Position numbers and translations under genes: made by a program. Below the pieces are notes generated by a model that saw only the letters and a program-made list of their open reading frames with translations, was not told the DNA's origin and made no database searches. This document shows positions 10,132 to 20,695 of a DNA stretch of 64,000 nt, one piece after another. The DNA comes from Liolophura sinensis (Eukaryota > Mollusca > Polyplacophora > Chitonida > Chitonidae), in contig NC_088306.1 of assembly GCF_032854445.1 (NCBI RefSeq), positions 31,013,157 to 31,077,156 of the forward strand. Reading direction: 5' to 3'. Numbering within the stretch: position 1 is the stretch's first letter; each line of letters begins with the position of its first letter.

Positions 10132-12726
10132 ATGGGAGATTTTGATCCTAAACAGTTTGTTAATGCGCCCGATCAGGATGTTTTTGAGAGTTTAAAGAAG
10201 GAAGACTTGGTTAAGTTAGGGACATTTTTAGGTTTGTCCGTAAAGTCTTCATGGAGGAAAAGAGATATGCAGTATACTTTGTTGAAATATTTAGTGGAGA
10301 TAGGTGAGTTTGATAGTTCTGCATTATCTGATTATGAGTTCAAGGGTCAGTCTGATGCCGAGCTTAAGTTTAAGCAGTTTGAGTTAAAGTTGAGATTGGA
10401 GAAAGAGGAAAGAGAGAAAGAGAGGGAACATGAGATACAGTTAGAAAATTTGAAAATGCAGAGAGAAAAAAGAGAGAAAGAGAGGGAACATGAGATACAG
10501 TTAGAAAATTTGAAAATGCAGAGAGAGGAAAGAGAGAGGGAAAGAGAATTGGAGTTCCAAATGAAAAAGTTAGAGGTTGAGAGAGATGAGAAACCGGGTC
10601 CTTCCGGTAGACAGGATTCAGGATTTGATGTGACCAAATACATTCGGTTAGTTCCATCCTTTCAGGAAAAAGAGGTGGATAAATATTTTCTGCATTTTGA
10701 GAGAATTGCAAATAGTTTGAAGTGGCCTAAAGAGTTCTGGACTATGTTATTACAGAGTGTGCTAATTGGAAAGGCTAGAGAAATTTACACTCAGTTAAGT
10801 GTAGAGAATGCTTCCAATTATGACTATGTGAAAGAGGTAATTTTGAAGGGTTATGAATTGGTGCCTGAAGCTTACCGCCAGAAATTTCGTAACTATGAAA
10901 AAGGTAGAGATCAGACATACGTTGAGTTTGGTCGAGCTAAGGAGCAGTTGTTTGATCGCTGGTGTATAGCCAAGAAAATAGGCAAGGATTTTGAAAATTT
11001 GCATCAGCTTGTGCTGGTAGAAGAGTTCAAGCGTTGTATTCATAATGATGTAAATGTGTTCATTGATGAGCAGAAGGCGAGTACACTTGAAGAGGCAGCC
11101 AGTTTAGCTGATGATTATTCCTTGATACATAAGGTTACATACACGGGTAAGCCATTTGATTCATTTACACGTAGAAATACCCAGTCACATGCAACAGGTA
11201 GAGATAGCTCTACACAGAAGAGTTCTACACCAGGCTCCAGTGGTTCTACAGCTCATGGTTCACGTAGTTCAGATTGGAATGGTAGTCCTCGAAGTAGGGT
11301 CACTTGTAATTTTTGCAAGCGGGGAGGTCACGTGATGAGTGAATGTTACAAGTTGAAAAGGAGACGGGAAGCTCAGAATGAGTCTAAGCCCACAGGTCTT
11401 TGTGTTACAATGCACAAAACATTGCCGGAAGTTACATCAGCAGTTAAAAGCAGATCTGAGTTAGCTGATACGGGATTGGATAAGATTCCCAAATGCTCTA
11501 TGGATAGCTTCGCTCCGTTTATCAATTCTGGTTCAGTGTCGCTTAGAAGCGACATGTCTTGTGCTACCCCTATAAAGATATTAAGGGATACTGGGGCATC
11601 TCAGTCTATGTTGTTGATGAATACTCTGCCCTTTTCTGAAGAGTCATACTCCGGGGTTCGTGCCCTTATTAGAGGTGTAGAGTCTAGTGACTTTGTCAGT
11701 GTTCCCCTTCATGATATTTATTTGTCATCAGATTTGATATCTGGACCTGTCAGGGTAGGCATTAAGCCTTCATTACCTTTTGAGGGTATTCATTTGTTGT
11801 TGGGAAATGACTTAGCACATGATAAAGTTACTGTTGATCCCTTAATGGTTGATAAGCCTTTTCTGAATTCAGTCACAGAGCCAGTTGAAAGCGAGATAGC
11901 GGGTTTATATCCGTCCTGTGTTGTTACAAGAGCTATGTCTAGAAAAGTCAGTACAGACCAGGGTAGTACTGTTGATTTGAGCGAGACTTTTCTCAACAAC
12001 ATGTTGGATGGAGATTCTTCCAAATTAGACAGCCAGCAGGAAGTAGATACTAATTCTGTTAGTGGTGATCAGCCATTTTGTAGGACTGAGTTGATTGCTG
12101 AACAACACAATGATCCAAGTATTTCTTGCTTGTTTAATGATGCAGCTAAAGATGGTGAATCTTTACCTGACCCATGCTACTACTATGTCAAGTCTGGCAT
12201 ATTGATGCGGCAGTGGAGGTCTCCCGATGTTTCGTTGGAGGATGAATGGGCAGTTAAGCATCAGGTAGTTGTGCCCAAGTCTTATCGTAAAGACATACTG
12301 ACCATAGCCCAGGAAATGCCGTTAGCAGGTCATTTAGGTGTTAATAAGACCTATCATAAGATTCTCAGTCATTTTTATTGGCCAGGAATAAGGAAAGATG
12401 TTACTGAATTTTGCAGGTCTTGTCATGCATGTCAGTTAGTGGGGAAACCTAACCAGACAATCCCCAAGGCAGCCTTGAGGCCTATTCCTGCAATTGGTGA
12501 GTCATTCAGTAGAATCTTAATAGATTGTGTTGGTCCGCTACCTAAGACAAAGTCTGGAAATCAGTATATGTTAACTATAATGTGTACTTCAACTCGTTTC
12601 CCTGAGGCAATTCCACTAAGGAATATTACTGCCAAGACTGTAATTAAGGCTTTAGTTAAGTTCTTCACCATGTTTGGTCTGCCTCTTACAGAATCTTACA
12701 GCTTCTCAGAAGAGTATGAAAACTAA
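10132..12726 (+). pseudogene. Gag - protease - integrase (N-terminal part), one open frame
   Basis: An 864-codon frame starting at the first ATG after the primer site. Residues 1-60 resemble a SAP-like N-terminus. At about 75-155 there is a highly charged Glu/Arg coiled coil with a perfect 20-residue tandem repeat. A retroviral-type capsid region spans 165-335, a CCHC knuckle (CNFCKRGGH...C) lies at about 387-400, and an aspartic protease with active-site DTGASQS is at about 484-490. An integrase HHCC zinc-binding domain (GHLGVNKTYHKI...CRSCHACQ) spans about 735-770, and the start of the integrase catalytic core with first Asp in LIDCVGPL is at about 800. The core is cut by a deletion near 12685: the second Asp and the Glu are gone. 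The frame is intact up to that point, which fits the low LTR divergence. Confidence 0.85.
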
Positions 12727-13593
12727 GTATGACAAAGAGACAGTAAGACGCAGATTTGAAGTTGGTCAGAAGGTATTAGCCTTACTTCCAGTTAGTGGTA
12801 AGCCACTTGAAGCTCGTTATTTTGGACCTTATGTAGTAGACAAGAGGCTAAGTGATCTTAATTATATTATTTTCACTCCTGATCGGCGCAAATCTAGACA
12901 ACTTTGTCACATTAACATGTTAAAGCCATATGTAGACAGAGATAGCACTGATCTCAATGTTGTACATCCTAGTGGAGTTGCTATCTCTTGTTTTCCAGTG
13001 CCAAGTTGTAAGAGAGAATTAAAGCGTTTTTTGGGCATGGCAGGTTATTATCGCAAGTTCTGTAGGAACTTTTCATTTGTTAGTGAGCCACTAACTCAGC
13101 TGTTAAAGAAAGGTGCTAAATTCTTGTGGTCCATTGAGTGTCAAAGATCTTTTGATAGATTAAAGGCCATGCTAAGCAGCGGCCCCATACTTGTAGCACC
13201 TGATTTTAATTTACCATTTAAGCTAGCTGTTGATGCTAGTGATATATCTGCTGGGGCAGTTTTGTTACAAGAAAATGAAACAGATCACGTTGATCACCCT
13301 GTATGTTTTTTCTCTCTCAAATTTGACAAGTGCCAGAGAAATTATTCGACAATAGAAAAGGAGTGTCTGTCCTTGATTCTAGCGTTACAGCATTTTGAAG
13401 TATATGCGACTTCGTCAAGTTACCCCATTGTTGTATATACAGATCACAATCCCTTGACCTTCTTGCACAAACTAAAAGGTAAAAAAACCGAAGATTGTTA
13501 CGGTGGAGTTTGCTTTTGCAAGAATTTAATCTAGAGATTAGACACATAAAAGGGAAAGATAATGTGATTGCTAATTATTTGTCACGTGTCTAG
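12674..13593 (+). pseudogene. Integrase C-terminus, then partial RT and RNase H
   Basis: In the +1 frame relative to gag. After the deletion comes the integrase C-terminal GPY/F module (EVGQKVLALLP, then YFGPYVV, then LCHINMLKPY, about residues 30-95). Immediately after this is the RT connection region (KRELKRFLGMAGYYRKF) and the RNase H start (AVDASDISAGAVL, then YTDHNPLTFLH). The RT fingers and palm with the YxDD box are missing. A 1-base shift near 13500 moves the last 25 codons, which include the RHIKGKDN ending, into another frame that stops at 13591-13593. Integrase lying upstream of RT is the reverse of ordinary Ty3/Gypsy order. Confidence 0.8.
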
Positions 13594-13649
13594 TTGGTTT
13601 TCTGCAGCTTTGTTTTTAAAGACTGTGGTAAACGTTATTATTAAATTGG

Positions 13650-14233
13650 TGTTCGGAACTTTATTATGATTATACAGTGTTGACTGTGTAGTTTGTTTAA
13701 CACGCTGACCTCACCTGACCGACAAGGTCGTCAAGGACTCTAAACTGAAGTTTTCAGTTTTGCAAAGGACGTTCGTTCTGCCACAAGGTGACATTACTCT
13801 ACGTCTCTGAACGGCTCGTTTGTGAGTTTCTGCGGGAGCTGTGACTGTTCTAAAGTGGATTATACCTCCATGCCTGGATTTACCCTGTGTTGTGCTCTGC
13901 GGGTGAGACGTCATTCAAAGGCTTGACTGTTCCAGTTCTGTGTAACCTGTGTACTGTGTTCGCGTTCGCTAACCTAGCGAAGTACCTGACTGGGACAATT
14001 TGTGACTTGTGTGAATTGTGTGTTTATCCCATGGTCTTTACGTTGGACCTCCTGGAATACGTTCCTTGGGATGCAAAGGTGAACTGGAAACTTTTAAAGA
14101 CCGGTAATACTGATGTGTATGTATTTTTATGTTGTTGTTGTTAAACTGTCTGTAAAACTGTACGTCTCATTTTATATATATAAAGGATTGTTTACATTGT
14201 AATATTGAGTCACTGAGTCTGTTTTCTGTTGCT
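13650..14233 (+). repeat. 3' LTR, lacking U3 and its last 17 bases
   Basis: Near-identical to 9413-10003. It lacks the 408-bp U3 part and a recognisable polypurine tract before it. The last 17-18 bases of the LTR are missing too: the left copy reads GCTG-TTTCC...AACA, whereas here GCTGT runs straight into LINE sequence ATTTTAAAAG. Both edges of that gap carry GT, so a small microhomology deletion explains it. Confidence 0.75.
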
Positions 14234-14361
14234 GTATTTTAAAAGACCTCGCGAATATAGGTCTTAAAGGTCGCTTACCTATATTTATATCACAATTTTT
14301 ATCTGATCGTCAGTTTAAGGTACGGGTTGGGTCCACTCTTTCTAACTCTTTTGAGCAGGAA

Positions 14362-14967
14362 ATGGGTGTACCCCAGGGCAGCATTCTATCACCAACTCTG
14401 TTTAGCATAAATATAAATAGCCTAGCCAAAACGTTAACATCGGGCACAGAGGGTTCTTTATACGTGGATGATTTCCTTATATGCTACCGAGCTAAGAATA
14501 TGAATAATATCGAACGTCAGTTGCAGCTTTGTTTCAATAAAATCGAGAAATGGGCAACTAAAAACGGTTTTAGATTTTCAACATCCAAAACCGTCGGGAT
14601 GCATTATACTTTTTCTGACTCTTACGAGCAGGAAATGGGTGTAACCCAGGGCTGCATTCTATCACACACTCTGTTTAGCATAAAAATAAATATCCTAGCC
14701 AAAACGTTAACATCTGGCACAGAGGGTTTTTTATATTTTGATGATTTCCTTATATCCTACCAAGCTAAGAATATAAATAATAATATCGAACGTCAGTTGC
14801 AGCTTTGTCTCAATAAAATCGAGAAATGGGTAACTGAAAACGGTTTAGGTTTTCAACATCTAAAACGGTCGGTATGCATTTCTGTAATTAATGGAAATTT
14901 CATCTTGATCCCGAGCTTAATTTTTGTGGTGAACAGGTTAAATTTGTTGGAAAAACTAAATTTTTAG
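14362..14967 (+). pseudogene. LINE RT palm, duplicated in tandem within one open frame
   Basis: Reverse-transcriptase palm of LINE F. The segment from GAGCAGGAAATGGG at 14353 recurs at 14626, an offset of 273 bp (91 codons), so the frame is kept through the duplication. The first unit carries MGVPQGSILS and the catalytic box LYVDDFL; the second carries MGVTQGCILS and LYFDDFL. Two consecutive catalytic boxes in one RT are not known as a functional arrangement. The two units differ at many positions, so the duplication is old or arose from two different copies. The thumb follows at 15012-15263 in another frame. Confidence 0.75.
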
Positions 14968-15011
14968 GTATCATATTTGATAGTAAACTATCTTTTATAC
15001 CTCATATTAAA

Positions 15012-15263
15012 ATGCTTAAGGCTAAATTTACAAAGGCTGTCGATATAAGTAAGGTCGTGTCTAGCACCGACTGGGGTGCTGACCGATCAGTTTTACTTAA
15101 TTTATATCGTTCTCTGGTGAGGTCTAAATTGGACTATGGATCCATCATTTACGGTTCCGCTAGGAAGTCGTATATTAAAATGTTGGATCCTGTTCATCAC
15201 CAAGGTTTGAGGCTCAGCCTTGGTGCTTTTAGAACCTCACCAGTAGACAGTTTATACGTGTAG
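15012..15263 (+). pseudogene. LINE RT thumb region
   Basis: Continuation of ORF2 after a frame break. It keeps the conserved block with TDWGADRSVLLNLYRS and SKLDYGSI, typical of the thumb and connection region of I-type and Jockey-type LINE polymerases. The same block is seen at 44340-44600 and, reversed, at 40700-40950. Confidence 0.7.
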
Positions 15264-15377
15264 GCAAATGAACCTTCTTTATATAACCGACGTATAAAAC
15301 TTAACCTTCAACATGCTGCAAAGCTTAAAGCACATCCAGCAAACCCTGCCTACGACTGTGTTTTCAATCCATTATAC

Positions 15378-16420
15378 ATGTATGTAGACAAATATACTAA
15401 ATGCCCTAACAAGATCCCTATGTTCGGTCTTCGTATACGGGACTATATTGTGGGTCCTAACATCAAGCTGGAGGGCATAACTCCGGTGTCTTTTCCGGAG
15501 TCTCCTCCATGGCTTCTTCCACAATCTAAACTAATTTTTGATCTACGTAAATATAATAAATCGAATATAAATCCTCTTATAATTCAGCAAGGTTTTGCTG
15601 AAATCAAAGCTAATTATATGGATTATAAATTTATATACACTGACGGGTCGAAGGATGGGGACACGGTTGCGGCTGCGGCTGTCATGGAGCAGCGAGTGTC
15701 TTCCTTTCGTCTTCCATCCTCTTCTTCAATATCCTCTGCCGAGGCCAGAGGTATACTCCTTGCCTTATCATATGTTTCTTCTGGGTGTGCCCAGAATGAT
15801 ATACACTGACTCGTTGTCTTAGGTAATGGCAATACAGAATAAAAAATTTTAAAATCCCTTGATCCTTCAAATTTTAGCTATACATAGGAAACTAATTAGA
15901 AGAGGTAAAGATATCATATTCTGCTGGATACCAAGTCATATTGGTATCCATGGAAACAGTCGCAGACAGGGAGGCGAAAGCTGCTTTAAATAAACCCATA
16001 TCAAAGATAAGAATCCCTTATACTGACATGAGGTCCAATATTCTTAAATATATTCGTTGCCTTTGACAGGGTGAATGGAACTTGCAGGTCCATAATAAAC
16101 TGCATGCTATTCACCCGGTCATTGGCTACAATAATTATACTTGCGAAAAGTCGCATAGCGACCAAGTAGTCTTAACAAGGTGTCGTGTCGAGCATTCTCG
16201 TCTAACGCACAATTTCATACTAGATGGGAGCAGTGCTCCCGAGTGCGTTGGATGCGATGCCCAGTATGGCATCAAACATATTTTGCTTGACTGTGTGGGC
16301 TTTGCCCAAGTTCGGCAGAGATTCTACACAGTCAACTCTATGTATGATTTATTTGACAACATCGCTGGCGATGTTGTCATCAATTTTTTGAAGGCCATTG
16401 GCCTTTACCATAAGATATAA
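15378..16420 (+). pseudogene. LINE RNase H and ORF2 tail, degraded
   Basis: RNase H domain of LINE F. YTDGSKDGDTVAAAAV and SAEARGILLAL are present (15640-15770). A frameshift and lost residues near 15800-15830 destroy the third acidic block, and the SHxGIHGN region is shifted at about 15945. The Cys-rich tail resumes at 16082-16420. It ends at the Tc1/mariner insertion. Confidence 0.7.
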
Positions 16421-17979
16421 ATAAACTACCAGGCAAAAGAAAGGTTTCACCCACTTCTTGAGCCCATAAAACAAAAACAAAGTCAGATATAAGAATTAAG
16501 AAGATTGGTTTATAAACAGGAATCATTGTTAAATATTCTCTCAAAAAGGCTTTAAAATATTGGCATTCAATTGGCCACAAAACACAATGAAAGAGACAAG
16601 GGGTCAGAAGAAAAAATTACACAAATGTAAAGTTAACTGGCAAGTGCATGTAAAGTCACAGTATCCACAGAAATGAAGGACTACAGTCATCAGTAGCCAG
16701 TGTGGCCGCCCTGGGCATCAATGCATGCAAGCACACGCCTCCGTATTGACGTCGTCCGTCGCCGGATGACGTCAGCTGGGGTAACGTTCCATAGGTTTAA
16801 CAGAGCTTGCTCAAGTTCCTGTTGGTTAGTTGGAGGAGGCACCAACTGTCTCAAACGGCGGTCAAGATGATCCCAGAGATGGTCAATGGGGTTCATGTCT
16901 GGTCAGTTGGCTGGCCAGGGCAACACGATGACGTTTGCGGTCTCGAGGTAGTCTGTAAAAATGCGGGCAGTGTGAGGTCTTGCGTTGTCGTGTTGCAAGA
17001 TCGATCCTTTTGGCTGTCATTAAAGGAAAGGAACGACGACAGGTCTCAGTACCTCATCAAGGTATCGCTGGCCAGTCAGATTACCTCGCACAATAACCAG
17101 CTGCGTCTTCATTTGGTCACAAATCCCTCCCCAAACCATGACGCCTCCGCCTCCAAACGGATAAACCTCTCTTACGCAGTTTGGCGCGAGACGCTCGCCT
17201 CTTCGTCGGAAAACTCGAACTCTGCCATCGTTCCTGAATAGACAGAACCTGCTCTCGTCTGTAAACAGCACTTTCGCCCAGTCACGTCGCTGCCACCGAC
17301 GTACAATACGTGCCCATCGCAATCTGCGTTGACGGTGTAAAAGGGTCAAGGCCATCCTACGGAAGGGGCGGTAAGGTCGTAAACCAGCTGAACGAAGACG
17401 AAGCAGTGTTGTCCTGGGGCTGATGACATGGCCTAGTGCCGTCCCCGCTGTTGACGTCGCCGTGACGAATCGGTTTCGGAGGTGGATCTGCCGGATGTAG
17501 CGATCTTCAGCCGCAGTTGTTACCCTCGGTCTTCCCGATCTTGGTCTGTCTTGGGTCTGGCCTGTCTGCTGATAGCGTATCAACAACCTCCTGATGGTGG
17601 TTTGGCTGCAGTTGAACGTTCTTGCAATGTGACGTTGCGAGACTCCCATGGTGGACATACCGATGGCCTGGTCTCGTTGCGCTTGCGTAAGTCTTGGCAT
17701 ACTGTTGGTGTTTTTTCGGTCACTGAATGTCTGCCCTTTCGAGCAAGAGTATTTATGTAACATTACCGCACGTGCATCACGAGCCATGCCTCAAAAGGAC
17801 GTTTTGCATGTTATCGCAATTTCACAATTCCAATTGCTGCGTTCGTGACGATGCGCTCTGGTAGAGGAAACGATGCAGTCATACACCATGTCCTGCTTAG
17901 AATCAAATCCGGAACCGCGCTTTTATTTTTTTTATGACAAAAAATACGGTGAAACCTTTCTTTTGCCTGGTAGTTTATT
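16420..17979 (-). mobile_element. Tc1/mariner DNA transposon
   Basis: About 1,560 bp with nearly perfect terminal inverted repeats of about 30 bp (AATAAACTACCAGGCAAAAG and onward at the left; its complement at the right end, about 17947-17979), flanked by TA at 16418-16419 and 17980-17981. It lies in the 3' UTR of LINE F. The transposase is on the minus strand and carries lesions. Confidence 0.85.
16690..17700 (-). pseudogene. Tc1/mariner transposase, broken
   Basis: Cut-and-paste transposase. Starting at the ATG at 17700 there is a helix-turn-helix paired-like DNA-binding region (LTQAQRDQAIG, then QRHIARTF, then RSGRPRVT, residues about 1-65). The catalytic core has the first Asp in LFTDESRF and a second Asp in QHDNARPH. 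The third acidic residue is Asp in MNPIDHLWD, about 34 residues later, giving a DD34D spacing. The frame shifts near 17020-17040, and a TGA at about 16906 sits four codons before the NPIDHLWD motif. The remaining C-terminus is 16690-16896. Inactive here. Confidence 0.8.
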
Positions 17980-18465
17980 TATCGATAAAGTTATATATAC
18001 ATTTCTGGATATATTATTTTTAAAATGAGAATTTTCGAGTTTTAACTGTTTTGGTTATTCTAATCTGTTTTTAAAAAGTCCAAACATTTGTTTCATTTTT
18101 GATGTTCTGACCACCATATCGGAAACCTCAACCGCCTCGTGTTTTCATCTTGCTCTCACCACGATATGGCTGAAATATTGCCGATGTGGCGTTAAACCAT
18201 AATCATTCATTCATTCATTCATTCATTCATTTACATTATTGTTACTCACCAGAAACCTGCAGTCTGAATCCGAAAGATTTGAGCGACGCTGGTCTCAAAT
18301 TCTTGTCCATATAGGCTCTTGAATGTATGTTCCACAGATTTGATTTGTGTCGTATTCGCTTAGGAATATGAAGTTAACCATAGGATCTACCATGTTTGTT
18401 GTCAGTCAGCTAGGCAGACGTCAACATTGACATCGCGTGACTCATAACTAATGCATTTTGATTGG

Positions 18466-18698
18466 TTTATTTTTTTATTTTTTTATTTGATTGGTGTTTT
18501 ACGCCGTACTCAAGAATATTTCACTTAAACGACGGCGGCCAGCATTATGGTGGGTGGAAACCTGGCAGAGCCCGGGGGAACCCACGACCATCCGTAGGTT
18601 GCTGGCAACACCTTCCCACGTACGGCTGGAGAGGAAGACAGCATAAGATGGACTTGAACTCACAGAAACGCGCCAACCAACTGAGCCACGGAGGCCCC
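18466..18698 (-). mobile_element. tRNA-type SINE, near full length
   Basis: Reverse-strand copy with T-rich (TTTTTTA)n tail, core, and the tRNA-like head at the right end (on the minus strand GGGGCCTCCGTGGCTCAGTTGG, an A-box-like start). No clear target-site duplication could be found by eye. Confidence 0.75.
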
Positions 18699-19040
18699 TA
18701 TTTCGAGGCCGCAAGCCATGTTGTTTCCAACTAAAATTAGAACACGCCCTCATTAATCCAACTCGGTCGGAATCTCGTCGTGTTCGACGCATTGCATTCG
18801 ATTTTTTCGCTCACAAGCATGATACAATCGTATACAACTAGCTTGACGGACAACCGAAAGCAAAATCGTTGTGTGTGAGCCCACCTTTACCGAGACCAGA
18901 TCCTTCACCCCGTTGTCGTCCCTTTTCTGACCCGTCACGGCCCCGGGGTCACATTTTAGGCTTAAAATGCTCATCCGCCTAGACCTCTGGGTGACAAAAG
19001 CATTTATGGATTCCAACTTCTTTTCATGAAGACCCATTTA

Positions 19041-19133
19041 GCACCGAATGAGCACGTTTGGGACGAAATGGACCGACGCTTCAGACGTCAGCGACCCCAA
19101 CCCAAAACGTTGACGCAATGGCAACAGACCTAA
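19041..19133 (+). pseudogene. C-terminal scrap of a Tc1-like transposase
   Basis: About 30 codons reading NEHVWDEMDRRFRRQR and then a PQPKTLTQW block, ending in TAA. This is the standard C-terminal stretch after the last catalytic residue of Tc1-type transposases. The Glu of the DDE triad remains as the E in NEH. Nothing else of the gene is visible nearby. Confidence 0.55.
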
Positions 19134-19930
19134 CCAGGATCTGTTCGTTTAGCAGAAAAATGCATACCGACAGCTTTAGACTTGAAATATCTAAAACCGT
19201 TTGCAACTGCAAATATCTGGATCTTATTGACTTATATATTTTAAAATTCTACTGTTCGACAAAATAATGCTGTGCTAAAATAATGAGTGTCACACAAGTT
19301 GTACTAGATGATTTTACAGTTTACGTTTGTAATACATTTGAAAATAAGAGGTACAAAACAGTACAAAAATGTAGGACATTATTAAAATGTTTATACATAT
19401 TTACTCACCTTTCGATGGACATGACTGTCATAGTAAGGCTGGACATGCCAATGGAGAAATGTCTAAAGAACTGTATAGTTCTGCAAGCATCCAGAGTAAA
19501 GAGCTCTGCACCAGGGAAAAAAAATTTCAAAACCTAAATAAAAAAGATAAAATTCGTGCTAGAATAGGTACGAAATTAAAGACAGCTATTTGGTAAAAAT
19601 CACGTCGCGGGAAGGTAACATAACTGAAGGAAACCGAGCAGAAAAGGAGCTAAGCCCACACCCATCCGCTTATTTCGGGGAAACTTTCCAATGTTCGACC
19701 TGGGAGGAAGCTAATGAGGCAGACTTTAAACACCGACTTAAACGGTTTACCGAGAGGCTCCTGGGTTACTGTATATATGCAAGCAAGTGCATGTGGAAAT
19801 CCATGCGTCAAAACAGACATTCGTCAATTAGAGGATAGACGATATATAGACTATATATAGTGTATATAGAGGATATGTAATGAGTGGGCCGAAGGTATCA
19901 AATTTATTAAACAACAGCCGTACGTGGAAA

Positions 19931-20035
19931 GGTCTGACAGCAACCTACCCATCGGCGTGAGTTTCCTCCTGACTGTGCCCGGTTTCCTCCCACCACAATG
20001 TTGACCGCTGTCGTATCAGTGAAATATGCTTGAGC
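19931..20035 (+). mobile_element. SINE core fragment
   Basis: Divergent piece of the SINE core: TGCCCGGTTTCCTCCCACCA and the following GTCGTAT...GTGAAATATGCTTGAG, as in the copy at 32796-33060. Both the head and tail are missing. Confidence 0.55.
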
Positions 20036-20695
20036 CGGGGCTCCGACCAAATGAAAACTACAACTGTCGTTTAATAAATTTGATATCGAAGTTCACGAAT
20101 TTCTTATCCCATAAATGCCTTTTATATAGTAAATTTATAACGGAAAAATTCATTACGATTTAAAGTTTTGGGAAACTCCGCCTACGTCTAACCGCGTAGT
20201 GATATCACATATATAGGTCAAGTGAAGCGCCATCAGTAAGTGACAAGTACATGGTAGAGTAGAATATGGTACAGAAAAAATGCATTTACATAAGGACTCT
20301 TTTTATACCATAGACATGTGAAAAGTTTGCTTTGTACAACATATCGGTCAATATTTATAACAAGAATATTGCATTTTACTACAGAAATAATTACTTTCTA
20401 AAAAGTGACAAATTTCACGTGCGTTAAGCACACGCTGTGCAACTTTCAAAAAACTGACTTTAACGAAGATTGAACAAGTAAAACAATTTACATAATTGTA
20501 ACGGATAATTGGAATTCGGCATCATCTAGTGTTCTTGTGAAGATTTAGATGACGATTCAATAAAACAAACGCGTCGTCGTTTAAGTGCTTCGTGATTGTA
20601 ATGAACATGCACTTGACAGACACCACCCGAAATGGGACCGCAAAAAAAGGCGCCATTTCAGAAGGTGACGTAAAGTTAAAATTTGCAGACGACAA

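Larger units (their letters stand above)
9005..14233 (+). mobile_element. Ty3/Gypsy-type LTR retrotransposon with integrase before RT (Gmr1-like order)
   Basis: About 5.2 kb, inserted in the RT domain of a LINE with a 4-bp duplication (GTAT). It has a 999-bp 5' LTR, a tRNA-Pro-like primer binding site, a gag-protease-integrase frame, then a second frame with the integrase C-terminus followed by RT/RNase H, and a truncated 3' LTR. The two LTRs differ by about eight positions over 580 bp by eye, so insertion was fairly recent. Internal deletions removed the integrase catalytic core end and most of the RT fingers and palm, so this copy is defective. No envelope-like frame is seen. Confidence 0.85.
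8517..18232 (+). mobile_element. LINE fragment F: endonuclease end to 3' tail, split by LTR and Tc1/mariner insertions
   Basis: ORF2 remnants at 8517-9004 (end of endonuclease, linker, then a deletion into the start of RT) are interrupted by the LTR retrotransposon at 9005. The RT continues at 14238, followed by the thumb, RNase H and tail up to 16417. A Tc1/mariner element (16420-17979) splits the 3' UTR, which resumes at 17982 and ends at 18232 in an (ATTC)n tract, the true 3' end of the element. Flanking GTAT at 9001-9004 and 14234-14237 marks the LTR insertion. Confidence 0.8.
18699..20695. other. Two kilobases without a gene
   Basis: No convincing coding region. It holds a Tc1-like transposase scrap (19041-19133), a SINE fragment (19931-20035) and a short TATATAG-rich stretch near 19840-19875. 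The rest shows no recognised structure. Confidence 0.6.

Noticed and set aside
10347-10711. Antisense frames opposite the LTR element gag
   Set aside because: They are the reverse reading of the Glu/Arg coiled-coil repeat (Ser/Leu/Phe-rich) and not genes.
9005-14233. An envelope gene in the LTR element
   Set aside because: Only about 55 bases lie between the RNase H stop and the 3' LTR; no further frame exists.
17482-17848. Plus-strand frames opposite the Tc1/mariner transposase
   Set aside because: Shadows of the minus-strand transposase, which has clear DNA-binding and catalytic motifs.
18195-18232. (ATTC)n tracts as CRISPR-like or regulatory arrays
   Set aside because: They sit at the 3' end of every LINE copy with that end preserved, so they are LINE tails.
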